Part shown: positions 1-9,221 of the stretch, piece after piece
Layout: every line of letters begins with the position of its first letter
Position numbering within the stretch: the stretch's first letter is position 1
DNA from: a bacterium
GTDB lineage: Bacteria > Planctomycetota > SZUA-567
Length of the DNA stretch: 56,285 nucleotides
Direction of reading: 5' to 3'
Assembly (NCBI GenBank): GCA_003249795.1
Contig: QKHZ01000030.1
Span: 1-56,285 of the forward strand
Position numbers and translations under genes: made by a program
Notes under the pieces: model-generated
Databases searched by the model: none
Told to the model about the DNA's origin: nothing
What the model saw: the letters and a program-made list of their open reading frames with translations, nothing else

Positions 1-334
1 GAGGGCCAAAAATATTTTCCAATTTGCGGCGTTCCTCTTCGGCGGCTGACAACGGTGCCTCGCAATCCGCCAACCCATCTTTTGATGCACCCGCTTTTTG
101 TGCAAAACCCATCTGGAACCACTCGCAGCGGCTGGCTGTTTCCGGATCACGCGGACGATCATTGTATGCGGCTGGCTCTCTGCACCAGTCACTGGTCTTT
201 GCGTCATAAAACCTGCAGTTTGCGCACACGCGTAACGCCGCACCACACCGAAGGCACGTATCGGCGAATGTGGGAGGATCCGGTTCGTTCCAGTCCTCCC
301 CACAGGCGTGGCAGCACTTGACAAACTCCGTCAT
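1..334 (-). CDS. Zinc-ribbon protein, C-terminus beyond the window edge
   Basis: An open frame starts at ATG (334) and runs off the left edge with 111 codons and no stop. The visible part is rich in paired cysteines (C7/C8-x2-C11, C27-x2-C30, C37-x2-C40, C51, C70) next to Trp/Phe, as in small metal-binding zinc-ribbon proteins; the pattern suggests two or three zinc sites. It begins 4 nt after the hisG stop on the same strand, so the two are almost certainly co-transcribed and perhaps translationally coupled. I cannot assign a function. Similar cysteine-rich proteins of unknown role are common in PVC bacteria (family knowledge, not checked). The truncation is only the window boundary. Confidence 0.6.
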   Translation of the reverse strand, partial: MTEFVKCCHACGEDWNEPDPPTFADTCLRCGAALRVCANCRFYDAKTSDWCREPAAYNDRPRDPETASRCEWFQMGFAQKAGASKDGLADCEAPLSAAEEERRKLENIFGP

Positions 335-338
335 ACGG

Positions 339-1211
339 TTACGGGATGACTTTGTTCAGCGGCAGTTCGATAATACCTTCGCCACCGGCATCTTTCAACT
401 GCGGCAGAAGCGTACGGACAACACTTTCGTCGACGATGGTTTCGACTGCCGTCCACTCCGGATCTGCCAACTTGTTAACCGTCGGCGCGTGCAGACTCGG
501 CAACTTCTTGATCACTTCTTCAAGATTCTTGTTCGCGACATTGAGCTTGAGCAGAACTTTTTCCTTCGCATCAAGCGCGCCTTTAAGCATCATCACGATG
601 GCGTCAATTTTGGCTTTTTTCCACGAATCACGATATGCAGCTTTGTTGGCGACAATCACGGTCACGCTTTCCTGGACGGTATCGATAATGCGCAGACGGT
701 TGGCACGCAGTGACGATCCGGTTTCGGTCACGTCAACGATTGCATCTGCAAGGTGAGGAACCTTGACTTCCGTTGCGCCGTGCGAAAACTCGACTTCCGC
801 ATTCACCCCGTTCTTTTTCAGATACCGTTTGACCACATCCACCAGCTCAGTGCTGATAACCTTGCCTTCCAGATCCTTGACCGACTGGAAATCACTGTCT
901 TCCGGCACTGCCAGCACCCAACGCACAGGCTTGCGCGAAGCCTTGGCGTACACCAGACGGGCAAGGACTTCAACATCACTGTTGTTCTCTTCAACCCAGT
1001 CAAGACCGGTAACAGCCATGTCCATCACACCGCGTTCGACATAACGGCTCATTTCCTGCGGACGTGCCATCATCGCGGAAATTTCCGGATCATTACAAGT
1101 CGGGTAATAGCTGCGACTGCGGATTGAAAATTCCCATCCCGCGTTTTGCATCAGGTTGAATGTTGATTCCTGCAGGCTGCCCTTTGGCAAGCCGATTTTG
1201 AGTTCCGGCAC
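339..1211 (-). CDS. hisG: ATP phosphoribosyltransferase, long form
   Basis: This enzyme catalyses the first step of histidine biosynthesis, condensing ATP with PRPP to N1-(5'-phosphoribosyl)-ATP in the cytoplasm. The 290-residue length and the C-terminal region after about residue 215 fit the long, hexameric HisG with its own histidine-binding regulatory domain, so no HisZ partner is needed. The N-terminus (KIGLPKGSLQ) and the PRPP-loop region (DAIVDVTETGSSLRAN) are typical. An AGGAG lies a few bases before the ATG. No other his gene is nearby, so the pathway is dispersed. The zinc-ribbon gene follows directly downstream. Confidence 0.95.
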   Translation of the reverse strand: MPELKIGLPKGSLQESTFNLMQNAGWEFSIRSRSYYPTCNDPEISAMMARPQEMSRYVERGVMDMAVTGLDWVEENNSDVEVLARLVYAKASRKPVRWVLAVPEDSDFQSVKDLEGKVISTELVDVVKRYLKKNGVNAEVEFSHGATEVKVPHLADAIVDVTETGSSLRANRLRIIDTVQESVTVIVANKAAYRDSWKKAKIDAIVMMLKGALDAKEKVLLKLNVANKNLEEVIKKLPSLHAPTVNKLADPEWTAVETIVDESVVRTLLPQLKDAGGEGIIELPLNKVIP

Positions 1212-1338
1212 GATTTGTCTCCTAACTTTCTGTGTGTCTTCTCGTTGTTTACTCTTCTATTTTTCGTTTTATCCGTTTGTTTTATTCACCACAGAGACCA
1301 TCCGCGTTCGCAAATTGACAACATGACGGTCTGTGCTT

Positions 1339-2007
1339 TTATTTTTTCGAATGACTTGGTTTTTCCTTTTTCACCGCCTTCGACGGCTTTGCCGACCCGC
1401 TTAGGATCCCTGCGCCGTCTGCTTCCAGATACTGCAGCAGTTCGGCACAATCAAATTCATCCAGTTCCGTCTGCATCAGTTTCTGCAACTGCTGTTTGTT
1501 GCCGCCGCGTTTAAGCAGGCCTTTTGTAGTTGCAGCCTTCAGCCCTTCATTCGAAACCGGAATCGTCACTCCCGGGCAGTAGGCAAACATAACCAGCGCA
1601 AGGGCCTGACGCGAAACATTGGCATCCAAATCATTGAGTGCCTTGCGCGCATCAAGCGCTTTCATCTCGATCAGAAAACTCAGGTCAAGACAACCGGCCA
1701 GCTCAAACAGTTTCGTCAACATCTTGCGCAGGTTCATGGCCCGCTCGTCAGCCTCCGGCATCGGATCCAGAACGCGGGCGATTTCGGCAAGACGCGACAC
1801 TCGCAGCTCGTTCATATCGATAAACGACTTTTCCAGCCGAGCCATCGCAGCTACGGCAAGTTCCGGGTTATCCAAGCCATCAGACAATACCGAAAACATC
1901 ATCAACTGCAGCGGTTCATAGATCCCGCATGCGGTTTTCATTTTCCGGTAATCAGCCAGAACCTTGCCGCAGACGGTGGACTTGCCTGTTTTTTCAGTCA
2001 TTGTCAT
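1339..2007 (-). CDS. Endonuclease III-like (HhH-GPD fold) protein lacking catalytic residues
   Basis: This protein of 222 residues is predicted soluble and mostly helical. The order of conserved hydrophobic and charged positions resembles the N-terminal part of HhH-GPD DNA glycosylases (a segment like F-x-D-x-N-E-x-R-V-S, then helices up to a P-V position). The helix-hairpin-helix glycine turn reads LDANVSRQA and the usual catalytic Asp position reads PVSNEG. The Lys/Asp pair and the [4Fe-4S] cysteines therefore appear to be missing, and glycosylase activity is unlikely. The C-terminus is a Lys/Ser-rich tail. I prefer the ATG at 2007, which follows AGAGGAA at proper spacing, over the upstream ATG at 2028. 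The fold assignment is from pattern only. Confidence 0.5.
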   Translation of the reverse strand: MTMTEKTGKSTVCGKVLADYRKMKTACGIYEPLQLMMFSVLSDGLDNPELAVAAMARLEKSFIDMNELRVSRLAEIARVLDPMPEADERAMNLRKMLTKLFELAGCLDLSFLIEMKALDARKALNDLDANVSRQALALVMFAYCPGVTIPVSNEGLKAATTKGLLKRGGNKQQLQKLMQTELDEFDCAELLQYLEADGAGILSGSAKPSKAVKKEKPSHSKK

Positions 2008-2078
2008 CAATTCCTCTTTTGTTCCCATTCAGGGATTTGTTATGGCTTTAGCGTATACCAAGGCCGGATTAATCGTAC

Positions 2079-2639
2079 TCAGGATCCTGCACGGTAAAGC
2101 GTATAGGACGTCTGCATCAGATGATTGATCTCCGGATCACTGTTCTCCAGCGGTGCGATGTCACGCAGATACCACGCCCGCGTCGCCTGTGCCTTCTGCT
2201 TGAACTTCAACCCCAACATCTTTTCATACTGGGCGATAGCATAGCCAACGACCGGATCATCCGTCGGCGAATACAGCGCATCTTCTTCGTCGGGAATCTG
2301 CAGTTTAATGCTGTCAAAGACCATCGGGCCGTCATAGGTCAGATCAAAGATCGTCATATAACAATCCAGCGCCTCTTCGTCCTGTAATGTGATCTCAAGA
2401 AAACGCCCCAGCTGATACATCCGTTTCAACCCATCGGGCATCGGCTCTTCATGCAGATCATAGTAATCATTGATCTGTTTCAGAAGCGGTTCGCGCAAAC
2501 GCTTTGCCTGCGTTGCAACTCCAAGGATCGCAACCACAATCAGAATCAGCAGTGTCAGCAGTCGCTTTTTCCAACGATCGATCCAGCGACGGGTTTTCGC
2601 ACGTCTTGCCAGTCGCTCTTTGGCTCCGCTTCCACTCAT
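2079..2639 (-). CDS. Membrane-anchored protein of unknown function
   Basis: This protein of 186 residues begins with a strongly basic stretch (about residues 7-27) followed by one transmembrane helix rich in Leu/Ile/Val (about 28-46). The rest is an acidic, helical domain that would lie outside the cytoplasm, with repeated Tyr/Leu patterns and helix lengths reminiscent of TPR-like proteins (EEALDCYMTIFDLTYDG). I do not recognise a family. The start at 2639 is chosen because AAGGAG lies 6-11 nt upstream; longer frames extend into the repeat element found there. That upstream repeat (2654-2749) also precedes the lipoprotein gene near 31 kb, hinting at shared control. Confidence 0.6.
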   Translation of the reverse strand: MSGSGAKERLARRAKTRRWIDRWKKRLLTLLILIVVAILGVATQAKRLREPLLKQINDYYDLHEEPMPDGLKRMYQLGRFLEITLQDEEALDCYMTIFDLTYDGPMVFDSIKLQIPDEEDALYSPTDDPVVGYAIAQYEKMLGLKFKQKAQATRAWYLRDIAPLENSDPEINHLMQTSYTLYRAGS

Positions 2640-2653
2640 CGCCTCTCCTTTTT

Positions 2654-2749
2654 CCAACGCTGTGCGTTGGATCACGTTAACGCGTCTTACCCTTTTAGCC
2701 ACTATCCGGCATGTCTTTGACATGCCCGCCGTTTATACCGCATAGATTT
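2654..2749 (-). repeat. Dispersed repeat copy A with two palindromes, in front of an SD
   Basis: This 96-bp element begins next to the gene start with the palindrome CCAACGC-TGT-GCGTTGG and contains a second palindrome, GGCATGTC-TTT-GACATGCC. It aligns almost without gaps to 31007-31101. On the minus strand the first palindrome is followed directly by an A-run and GGAG, so in mRNA it would be a hairpin just 5' of the ribosome-binding site of the gene starting at 2639. Confidence 0.7.
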
Positions 2750-3316
2750 TGTTTGCCGCAGCGCGGTCTTGGAATCTCTCTCATCATATCAGCGATAACT
2801 TTTTTTAGACTCGCTTTTATGACTTTGCCAACATCCCATATTCGCGGTGAATCAATGGTTGTCTGCCGAAACTCCTTTACGTTGCGTTAATGTCTGCGGC
2901 GATCCGCGGCTTGCCGCAGCGCGATCACGAAACATTAAGCAGAAATATCAACATTCATATCTTTGATCGCTCTGATGATTCTAGCCTGTTGATGACACTG
3001 GAAAATACAATATCCCCGTCATCTCATTTCAAAAGAAGACGGAGGCCCGTAGTCCTATATCAAGTTACTGTCAGAAGAACGGCAATATACCTCTCATCCT
3101 TCCGCAACAGATTCAAAGACAATACTTTAGCAGTAATCACCGCCATGTCAAGAGGGACAGATCAGTTCTTTTCGGACTGATCATAGTTAAACCCGATTGA
3201 TCAACGTTAATCAGAAACCAGAGCATCCTTTTCGATGCGATTTTCTACCAATTCCTCTTCACACGACAAGAAACCGACACGTCTACCCCAGCAACACATA
3301 AAAACGCAGTAACCTA
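2750..3316. other. Intergenic region with no convincing gene
   Basis: This stretch separates divergent transcription units. Several GC-rich inverted segments occur near 2870-2935 (for example GCGGCGATCCGC and TTGCCGCAGCGCG) that may be a degraded copy of the dispersed repeat on the opposite strand. A 96-codon open frame at 2890-3180 has no SD and a composition unlike its neighbours, and I do not accept it. The rightmost 80 bases become AT-rich towards the ridA promoter. Confidence 0.5.
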
Positions 3317-3344
3317 TTGAAAACAAAAAGGTTGCAGATATAAT
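3317..3344 (+). promoter_or_regulatory. Sigma-70 type promoter of ridA
   Basis: TTGAAA (3317-3322) and a perfect TATAAT (3339-3344) are separated by 16 bp in an AT-rich tract. The ridA start codon is about 50 bp further on. No competing gene lies between. Confidence 0.7.
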
Positions 3345-3396
3345 CAGAAGCCAGATCCAATCAAATCACGATCAGTCCATTGATGGAGACCTCCTG

Positions 3397-3783
3397 ATGA
3401 ACTTGAAAATCATTGCCACAAAAAGTGCGCCGGAAGCCGTTGGCCCTTATTCGCAAGCCGTTTCCTCAGGCGGTTTTTTATACTGTTCAGGGCAGATTCC
3501 GCTTAACCCGGCCACAGGCGAACTGATCGGCGACTCGATTGAAAATGCCACGCGCCAGAGTTTATATAATCTTCTGGCAGTTCTGCAAGCGGCTGAACTG
3601 GATGCATCTGATGTAGTTAAAACCACCGTTCTGCTAACCGATATGAACGCCTTTGCCGCGATGAACGCAGTTTATGCAGAGGTTTTCCACACAAATCCAC
3701 CTGCCCGAGCCTGCTTTGCCGTTACGGGTCTACCCAAAGGCGCAATCGTCGAAATCGAAGCTATCGCAAAACTTCGCGACTGA
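3397..3783 (+). CDS. ridA: RidA family reactive enamine/imine deaminase
   Basis: RidA proteins (YjgF/YER057c/UK114) hydrolyse reactive 2-aminoacrylate-type enamines and imines released by PLP enzymes, protecting those enzymes. The 128-residue length, the N-terminal A-P-x-x-V-G-P-Y-S-Q-A motif, the central C-S-G-Q-I-P and the C-terminal P-P-A-R-A-C-F-A-V with its substrate-carboxylate arginine are all present. The family acts as a cytoplasmic trimer. The gene stands alone behind a strong promoter. GGAG lies about 12 nt before the ATG, a little far, with ACCTCC in between. Confidence 0.93.
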   Translation: MNLKIIATKSAPEAVGPYSQAVSSGGFLYCSGQIPLNPATGELIGDSIENATRQSLYNLLAVLQAAELDASDVVKTTVLLTDMNAFAAMNAVYAEVFHTNPPARACFAVTGLPKGAIVEIEAIAKLRD

Positions 3784-3961
3784 CCTGTGGCAACAATCCA
3801 ACAGAAAATCAGTCAGCAAATGACTCTACAGATTTGTACTTACAAAATCATGCAAAATGAAATCAGGGTTTGCTTTGTCACAAGATGCTGTATACTGAAA
3901 GTTCATGTTCATACTACGCGTCTTTTCCATCACGCACTTTTTAGGAGTACAATTCAGCAGA

Positions 3962-5455
3962 ATGAAAAAGGTTTTCCGATGGATATTGCTGGTTGCGTTT
4001 GTCTGCGCTCTGGGATGGGGCGGCTATGCAACATATTCATCAATGAGTTCCAGTAATCAAAGCGACGAACAAAACCTCGACCGCTATTATACCGTCACAA
4101 GCGGCGGTTTCAATGTCACGATTCTGCTTGACGGCACGCTTGACGCGATCAAGCATTACGATGTCAGAGTTGACGTGCGGCGGTACGAGCGCATTATAAA
4201 ATGGGCCGTTGAAGACAAGACCCATGTCAAAAAAGACGACCCGATTGTTATCCTCGATAGCGACAAATTCGATACCGAGGCCGACCGCCTCCGCCTTGAA
4301 ATCGAAAACCTGAACAAAGAGCTGGAGCTGGCGATCGAAGACATCCGGATCACAGAGGCGGAAAACCTGAGCTCTGTCAAAGAGGCAGCCGACAAGCTCA
4401 AGGAAAGCCGCAAAGGATACGAACGTTACCGTAATCTTGACGCACCCAAAAGCCGGGAAGATTATCTGGCCGATATCGCAGACGCGGAAAACGCTCTTGA
4501 TGAAGCTGAGGACGCACTGGAAGTTGCCCGTCAAAACCGGTTTTCCACTGAGTCACAGGACGCCGACACCTTGGCCGAACTTGACGACAAGATCACTGCC
4601 GCAGAGACGACCGTTGCAACCAAAGAGAGTAATCTCAAATCGAAAAAATACGAATACCGGATTTTCCGCCAGTACGACCATCCCAAAAAGATGCGCGAAT
4701 TGAAAGACGCTCTTTCAAAGGCAAAACTCGAGTCTCGCAAGTCACTTGTCAGCGCGGAAGCCAAAGATATCAAGCAGGAACGCAATATCATTAACCTCAA
4801 TAAACGCCTGAAGGCACAGATACGGGATCTTGAGCAGGTTGAAAAAGATATTGAGAATCTGACCATGCGCGCACCGGTTGACGGAATCGTCACTCTCGGC
4901 AACCGCCACCGCCGCCACTGGCAGGAACCGAAAGAAATCAAGGTCGGAACGACCCTGTCCAATAATGAAAATGTCGCGTATATTCCGGATCTGTCGCGCT
5001 TTGAAGTCAAGCTGACGCTGGCTGAAGAGTTCCGCTCGCAAGTCAAGGTCGGGCTGCCGGTAACATTCCGCAACCCGTCAATCGAAAATCTTGACATGAC
5101 CGGAACCGTGCAGGAAATTTCAATCATGCCCCACCGGCTAGTCGATTGGGACAGCAGCAGCCCCAACGTTTATGACATCGTAATCTCCACGGAAGTACAG
5201 GATCCGCGGATGATGCCCGGGATGTCCGTCGATGTCGAGATGATCGTCGATCAGGTTAATGATGTTTTATTTGTCCCGGTTGAAGCGGTCTACAACCGGG
5301 AAGGGCAGACGTACTGCAAAATCAAATCCACACTCGGCAACGAAGAGAAAAAAATCACCGTCGGCCGTCACTCGCTCAGTTATGTGGAAATCACCGAAGG
5401 ACTGAATGAGGGTGATGAAGTCCTGCTGATGCGTTTGAAGGACGTGGTGCCGTAG
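3962..5455 (+). CDS. Periplasmic adaptor (membrane fusion) protein of a MacAB-type exporter
   Basis: This inner-membrane-anchored adaptor would link an ABC transporter to an outer-membrane channel. At 497 residues it has an N-terminal signal-anchor helix (about residues 5-23), then a beta-barrel/lipoyl half. A long charged coiled-coil hairpin spans about residues 95-275 and is much longer than in MacA. The second lipoyl half ([12 protein letters not shown]) and membrane-proximal beta domains ([11 protein letters not shown]) follow. I chose the ATG at 3962, which puts the helix at the N-terminus; an AGGAG is 14 nt upstream. An in-frame ATG at 3905 is possible. The stop overlaps the next gene. 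No TolC-like partner is in the window and the substrate is unknown. Confidence 0.85.
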   Translation: MKKVFRWILLVAFVCALGWGGYATYSSMSSSNQSDEQNLDRYYTVTSGGFNVTILLDGTLDAIKHYDVRVDVRRYERIIKWAVEDKTHVKKDDPIVILDSDKFDTEADRLRLEIENLNKELELAIEDIRITEAENLSSVKEAADKLKESRKGYERYRNLDAPKSREDYLADIADAENALDEAEDALEVARQNRFSTESQDADTLAELDDKITAAETTVATKESNLKSKKYEYRIFRQYDHPKKMRELKDALSKAKLESRKSLVSAEAKDIKQERNIINLNKRLKAQIRDLEQVEKDIENLTMRAPVDGIVTLGNRHRRHWQEPKEIKVGTTLSNNENVAYIPDLSRFEVKLTLAEEFRSQVKVGLPVTFRNPSIENLDMTGTVQEISIMPHRLVDWDSSSPNVYDIVISTEVQDPRMMPGMSVDVEMIVDQVNDVLFVPVEAVYNREGQTYCKIKSTLGNEEKKITVGRHSLSYVEITEGLNEGDEVLLMRLKDVVP

Positions 5456-6240
5456 TGGGTTTCTTGCGGAGCTCAGACAAGGCAGCCGATGGCGGCGAGA
5501 AAAGCAAGTGGGTCGTCGACCTGCAACAGCTTGAGAAGACGTACTATGCAGGCGCCTGCAGCGTACAGGCGCTCAAACCCGTCGATATCCAAATCCCCTA
5601 CGGCATCTTCTGCGCGATCATGGGCCCGTCGGGTTCCGGCAAGTCCACGCTTCTGAACCTGCTGGGACTTCTCGACCAACCAAGTGGCGGACATTATATT
5701 TTAAACGGTCAGGACGTATCGCGCCTTGGCGATAATACCTTGTCTGAAATCCGTTGCACGCAGATCGGGATGGTGTTCCAGTCATTCAATCTCTTCCCGC
5801 ATTTCACGATTCAGGAAAACGTATGCGTACCGATGCGCTATGCAGGTTTCTCCGAAAAAAAAATGCAGCAGCGCGCAGCAGACCTCCTTAACCGCGTTGG
5901 CCTGGGCGACCGCCTCAAACATAAACCGACGCAACTCTCAGGCGGTCAGTGCCAGCGCGTTGCCATCGCAAGAGCGTTAGCAAATGATCCGCCGGTGATC
6001 CTCGCAGACGAACCGACCGGTAACCTTGATGAGAAGACAGGCAATGAAATTCTGAACCTGTTTCATGAACTCCGTGACAGCGGCAGGACAATCATCATGG
6101 TCACGCATAACCCCGAATATGAAAACGTGGTCGAACGGACGATCGTCCTGCACGACGGTTACATCACGCGCGACATTTCCAACCCCAAGAGTCGACCAAG
6201 CGTTACGAGTGAAGCCTGTACAGAAAGCCACATCCCATGA
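5455..6240 (+). CDS. ABC transporter ATP-binding protein, MacB/LolD type
   Basis: This nucleotide-binding subunit powers the adjacent permease. It has 261 residues with Walker [10 protein letters not shown] (about residues 59-67), the Q-loop in [10 protein letters not shown], signature [15 protein letters not shown], Walker [13 protein letters not shown] and the H-loop VTHNPE. The sequence N-L-F-P-H-F-T and the T-G-N-L-D ending are characteristic of the LolD/MacB/FtsE branch rather than importers. Translation starts at GTG within the stop codon of the adaptor gene and ends with an ATGA overlap into the permease gene, so all three subunits are translationally coupled. Unlike true MacB, the ATPase and permease are separate proteins here. 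Confidence 0.92.
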   Translation: MGFLRSSDKAADGGEKSKWVVDLQQLEKTYYAGACSVQALKPVDIQIPYGIFCAIMGPSGSGKSTLLNLLGLLDQPSGGHYILNGQDVSRLGDNTLSEIRCTQIGMVFQSFNLFPHFTIQENVCVPMRYAGFSEKKMQQRAADLLNRVGLGDRLKHKPTQLSGGQCQRVAIARALANDPPVILADEPTGNLDEKTGNEILNLFHELRDSGRTIIMVTHNPEYENVVERTIVLHDGYITRDISNPKSRPSVTSEACTESHIP

Positions 6241-7502
6241 ATCTGATCCGGACGGTTGAACTTTCCATCTGGGATCTGGCATCCCATGCATTCCGCTCGT
6301 TTCTGACCGGACTCGGTGTCGTCTTCGGCGTCGGTGCGGTGGTAGCAATGATGGCGGTCAGTGAAGGCGCCAGCCGTGAAGCGTTGCGCCAGATCGAAGC
6401 GCGCGGGATCGACAACATCGTCATCCGCTCGGTACGGCCATCAACCGATCAGAGTACGGAAAACGCATCCACATGGAACGCGGCCAGCTACGGCGTCACC
6501 CTCGACGACATGCGCCATATCCGGCACGACTTTGACAATGTCCGCTCAATCGTTCCCGTGCGGCGGCTCAGAATGTCGGTCTATAACAAAGGCAAGCGAA
6601 GTGATATTCAGGTCTTTGCCACAATCCCGGAATTTCTGCAACTCAGTAACAGCCGCGTTGCCGATCCGCGCGGACGGTTTATCACAGACAGTGACGGGGA
6701 AAACGCTGTCAAAGCCTGCGCCATCGGTATACGCGCCGCGCGAACGTTGTTCGGATTTAACGATCCGCTGGGACAGAATGTCAATATCGACGGCAAATAC
6801 TACCACATCGTCGGCCTGTTTGAAAATCCGTTCGGCTCCCAGATGATGGGCGGCTACGACCTCGACAACGTGATCATCACTCATATTGAAGCGGCAAATA
6901 CATTACACGGAAAAATGAGCACCGAACGCAAGGCCGGATCGTTTGAGCGGGTGATTGTCGAAGCCGATTTTCTTTACATTCGCGTCGGCGATCAGGAGCA
7001 GATCGAGAACACCGCAGGCCGGTTACGGACATATCTGGAAAAAACCCACCCGCAAAACGATTATGAAGTGCAGGTGCCGTATGAACTGCTGAAACAACGC
7101 GAAGCCTCGCAACGGATTTCGACGATCGTGATGGCCTCGATTGCGGCGATCTCCCTGCTTGTCGGCGGCATCGGAATCATGAACATTATGATGGCGAATA
7201 TTTATGAACGCACCAAAGAGATCGGCACCCGCCGCGCCGTCGGCGCAAAGAAACGCGATATCCTCACACAGTTTCTCGTTGAAGCCGTAGTCCTGACCAG
7301 TCTTGGCGGAGTTCTCGGTGTCGGACTGGGTGTTGGCTTAGCGGAGATCGTCGCCATTTACGCGAAGATGGAAACGGTCGTCACTCCGATATCGGTCATC
7401 GTCTCTTTCGGTGTCAGCGTTTGCGTCGGGGTGATTTTCGGAACCTATCCGGCATGGAAAGCCGCCAACCTCGACCCGATCACGGCACTGCGAACAGAGT
7501 AA
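6237..7502 (+). CDS. ABC transporter permease, MacB/FtsX type
   Basis: This inner-membrane subunit of 421 residues has the MacB layout. The first transmembrane helix is near residues 20-42 ([20 protein letters not shown]), followed by a periplasmic core domain of about 230 residues. The FtsX domain with three helices follows, beginning near residue 295 ([19 protein letters not shown] is the hallmark). The conserved [13 protein letters not shown] coupling region is intact. With the preceding two genes it forms a mechanotransmission-type exporter that would move substrates from periplasm to outside, or lipoproteins or peptides. No accessory gene indicates the cargo. About 300 bp without a gene follow it. 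Confidence 0.93.
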   Translation: MNLIRTVELSIWDLASHAFRSFLTGLGVVFGVGAVVAMMAVSEGASREALRQIEARGIDNIVIRSVRPSTDQSTENASTWNAASYGVTLDDMRHIRHDFDNVRSIVPVRRLRMSVYNKGKRSDIQVFATIPEFLQLSNSRVADPRGRFITDSDGENAVKACAIGIRAARTLFGFNDPLGQNVNIDGKYYHIVGLFENPFGSQMMGGYDLDNVIITHIEAANTLHGKMSTERKAGSFERVIVEADFLYIRVGDQEQIENTAGRLRTYLEKTHPQNDYEVQVPYELLKQREASQRISTIVMASIAAISLLVGGIGIMNIMMANIYERTKEIGTRRAVGAKKRDILTQFLVEAVVLTSLGGVLGVGLGVGLAEIVAIYAKMETVVTPISVIVSFGVSVCVGVIFGTYPAWKAANLDPITALRTE

Positions 7503-7799
7503 TCCGCCAGGGACTTCATCCGTGTTCATTGGCATTTTCCCTCCCATTTTTTGAAAATGATAAATTCATCTCTTGCGCTTTTTTCCGGATTGGAGGTGCC
7601 CGAATCTCCTTGCATGGCATTTGCCAAAAGCTATCATTAATGATATGCGAAAAACATGATCGAAACGCATTCTATCGGGAATGTATTGTTTGGCGACGCT
7701 GGAAGATTATAACGCATTCACAGGAATCATAAACACTAACATTGATATTTATACGAAAGCTGCATGACCGCGATGCGGAAAGCAGAAAAGGAGAAGTGT

Positions 7800-8936
7800 A
7801 TGTCAATTGCATTTAAATGCCCCAAATGCGGCAAAGCATTCAAAGTCAAAGACGAGCTGGCAGGAAAAGTCGCTGGCTGCCCATGCGGAGCGAAGTTCAA
7901 GATTCCTGTGCCACAAACCCCGCCACCACCGCCTCCGCCAAAACCGGTCGCAACGAAAAAACCGGCTCCAGTCGAGCCCATTGCTCCGCCTCCTTCTTTT
8001 GTTCCAGCCGATGACGAAACAAGTGATGTAGACGGCGGCTTTTACGATACAGATACAAACGATGACGTGCAAGAACAGGAAAACCAAGGGTTTTCTGATT
8101 CTGCCGCTTCATACGAAGATGACGTGCAAAACAATTTTGACGACTTGGATTCTGCAGAGCAAGAGGATGCTTATTCAGAAGATGATGAGGAATATCAGGA
8201 CGAAGAAGACGCCGAAGAGGAACCTGAACCGGTACGTTCAGGAAAAGGAAAAGATAAAAAATCGGGCGGGAAAAACAAGAAAGACACGTCGTTCGGCAAG
8301 AAACCAAAAAGCATTTTCGGACGACTGCTTGTCGTTGCCGCGGCGGCGGGTTCTGTCTGTACGCTTGTCATGCCGCTGGTAAAACCCGCGTCCTCCGGTG
8401 ATACGGCCGCATCACTGAAAGGCTATGAATTTGTTCTGCAACATGCGGCGACTCAGCCGATGCTGTACGCGTGGTTTGCCGCTGCGGGATCGGCAGTGCT
8501 GTTGTTTTTGTTGGCAGTCATCGGTGTTGGCGGCATGGCTACAGGTTTGTTGTTGGGACTGCTCTCATGTGCGGCCGCAGGTGTCAGTCTTTATGCAATC
8601 GGGCAGGCAGGCTATCCGGATACCGATCTTGTCAGCCTCTTGACACAGTTTAATATAGATGACCCGGGAGTGCTGGTTCTGGCTATCTGCGGTATTCTCG
8701 CGCTACTTGGCGGACTTTTCTGCGGGATGGGTTGCATGCGCGGCGCATCTTCGGGCTCGTCTTCTGACACAAAAAAAGGCGGACGCGCAAAACCGGACAA
8801 AACCGCCAAACCGAAAAAGTCAGAAACGGTGAAGCCCACAAAACCGGCGAAGTCTGCATCTGCGGCAAAAACAGCTCCGGATAAAATGGCAGGACTTAAA
8901 CCCCCTCTGCGTAAACCACCTATGAAACGGCGCTGA
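7800..8936 (+). CDS. Zinc-ribbon membrane protein with acidic linker, unknown function
   Basis: This protein of 378 residues has an N-terminal zinc ribbon (C7-x2-C10...C27-x-C29, in the F-K-C-P-K-C-G-K-A-F-K-V context common in PVC proteins). A proline-rich segment follows (about 37-66), then a strongly acidic low-complexity linker (about 70-148), a Lys/Gly patch and transmembrane segments near 172-190, 222-267 (two helices) and 290-311. The tail is rich in Lys/Pro/Ala. The start at 7800 follows AAGGAG with ideal spacing. Composition suggests a membrane protein with a flexible cytoplasmic arm; the ligand or partner is unknown. It is a single-gene unit with its own terminator. Confidence 0.7.
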   Translation: MSIAFKCPKCGKAFKVKDELAGKVAGCPCGAKFKIPVPQTPPPPPPPKPVATKKPAPVEPIAPPPSFVPADDETSDVDGGFYDTDTNDDVQEQENQGFSDSAASYEDDVQNNFDDLDSAEQEDAYSEDDEEYQDEEDAEEEPEPVRSGKGKDKKSGGKNKKDTSFGKKPKSIFGRLLVVAAAAGSVCTLVMPLVKPASSGDTAASLKGYEFVLQHAATQPMLYAWFAAAGSAVLLFLLAVIGVGGMATGLLLGLLSCAAAGVSLYAIGQAGYPDTDLVSLLTQFNIDDPGVLVLAICGILALLGGLFCGMGCMRGASSGSSSDTKKGGRAKPDKTAKPKKSETVKPTKPAKSASAAKTAPDKMAGLKPPLRKPPMKRR

Positions 8937-9023
8937 ACAGGAAGCGTATTTTTCGTCTAAATTCTGCCGTGAAAATAGCGGTTGATAAAATCTGGACGAT
9001 CTCGCCAAAACAATAATTTCATC

Positions 9024-9056
9024 AAAACCGCATCACGCCTCGTGGTGCGGTTTTTT
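9024..9056 (+). terminator. Rho-independent terminator after the zinc-ribbon membrane protein gene
   Basis: AAAACCGCATCACG and CGTGGTGCGGTTTTTT form a stem with a 3-nt loop and T-run, about 90 bp after the stop at 8936. Confidence 0.85.
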
Positions 9057-9221
9057 GATTGATCTGTGCAGAATCTTTCAAAAATCGCTGGAAACAGCGA
9101 TTTTGATGGGTATTAGTTACATAATCACAAGTACGTTTTCAGGCATTCTCCCATAAATATAAATGAAATGCGCTGAACCCGTTTTGATTTATCTTCACGA
9201 TTTCACATAAAGGATTTTCAG

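Noticed and set aside
2890-3180. 96-codon frame in the region before ridA
   Set aside because: It has no SD and no family resemblance, and its composition differs from accepted genes nearby.
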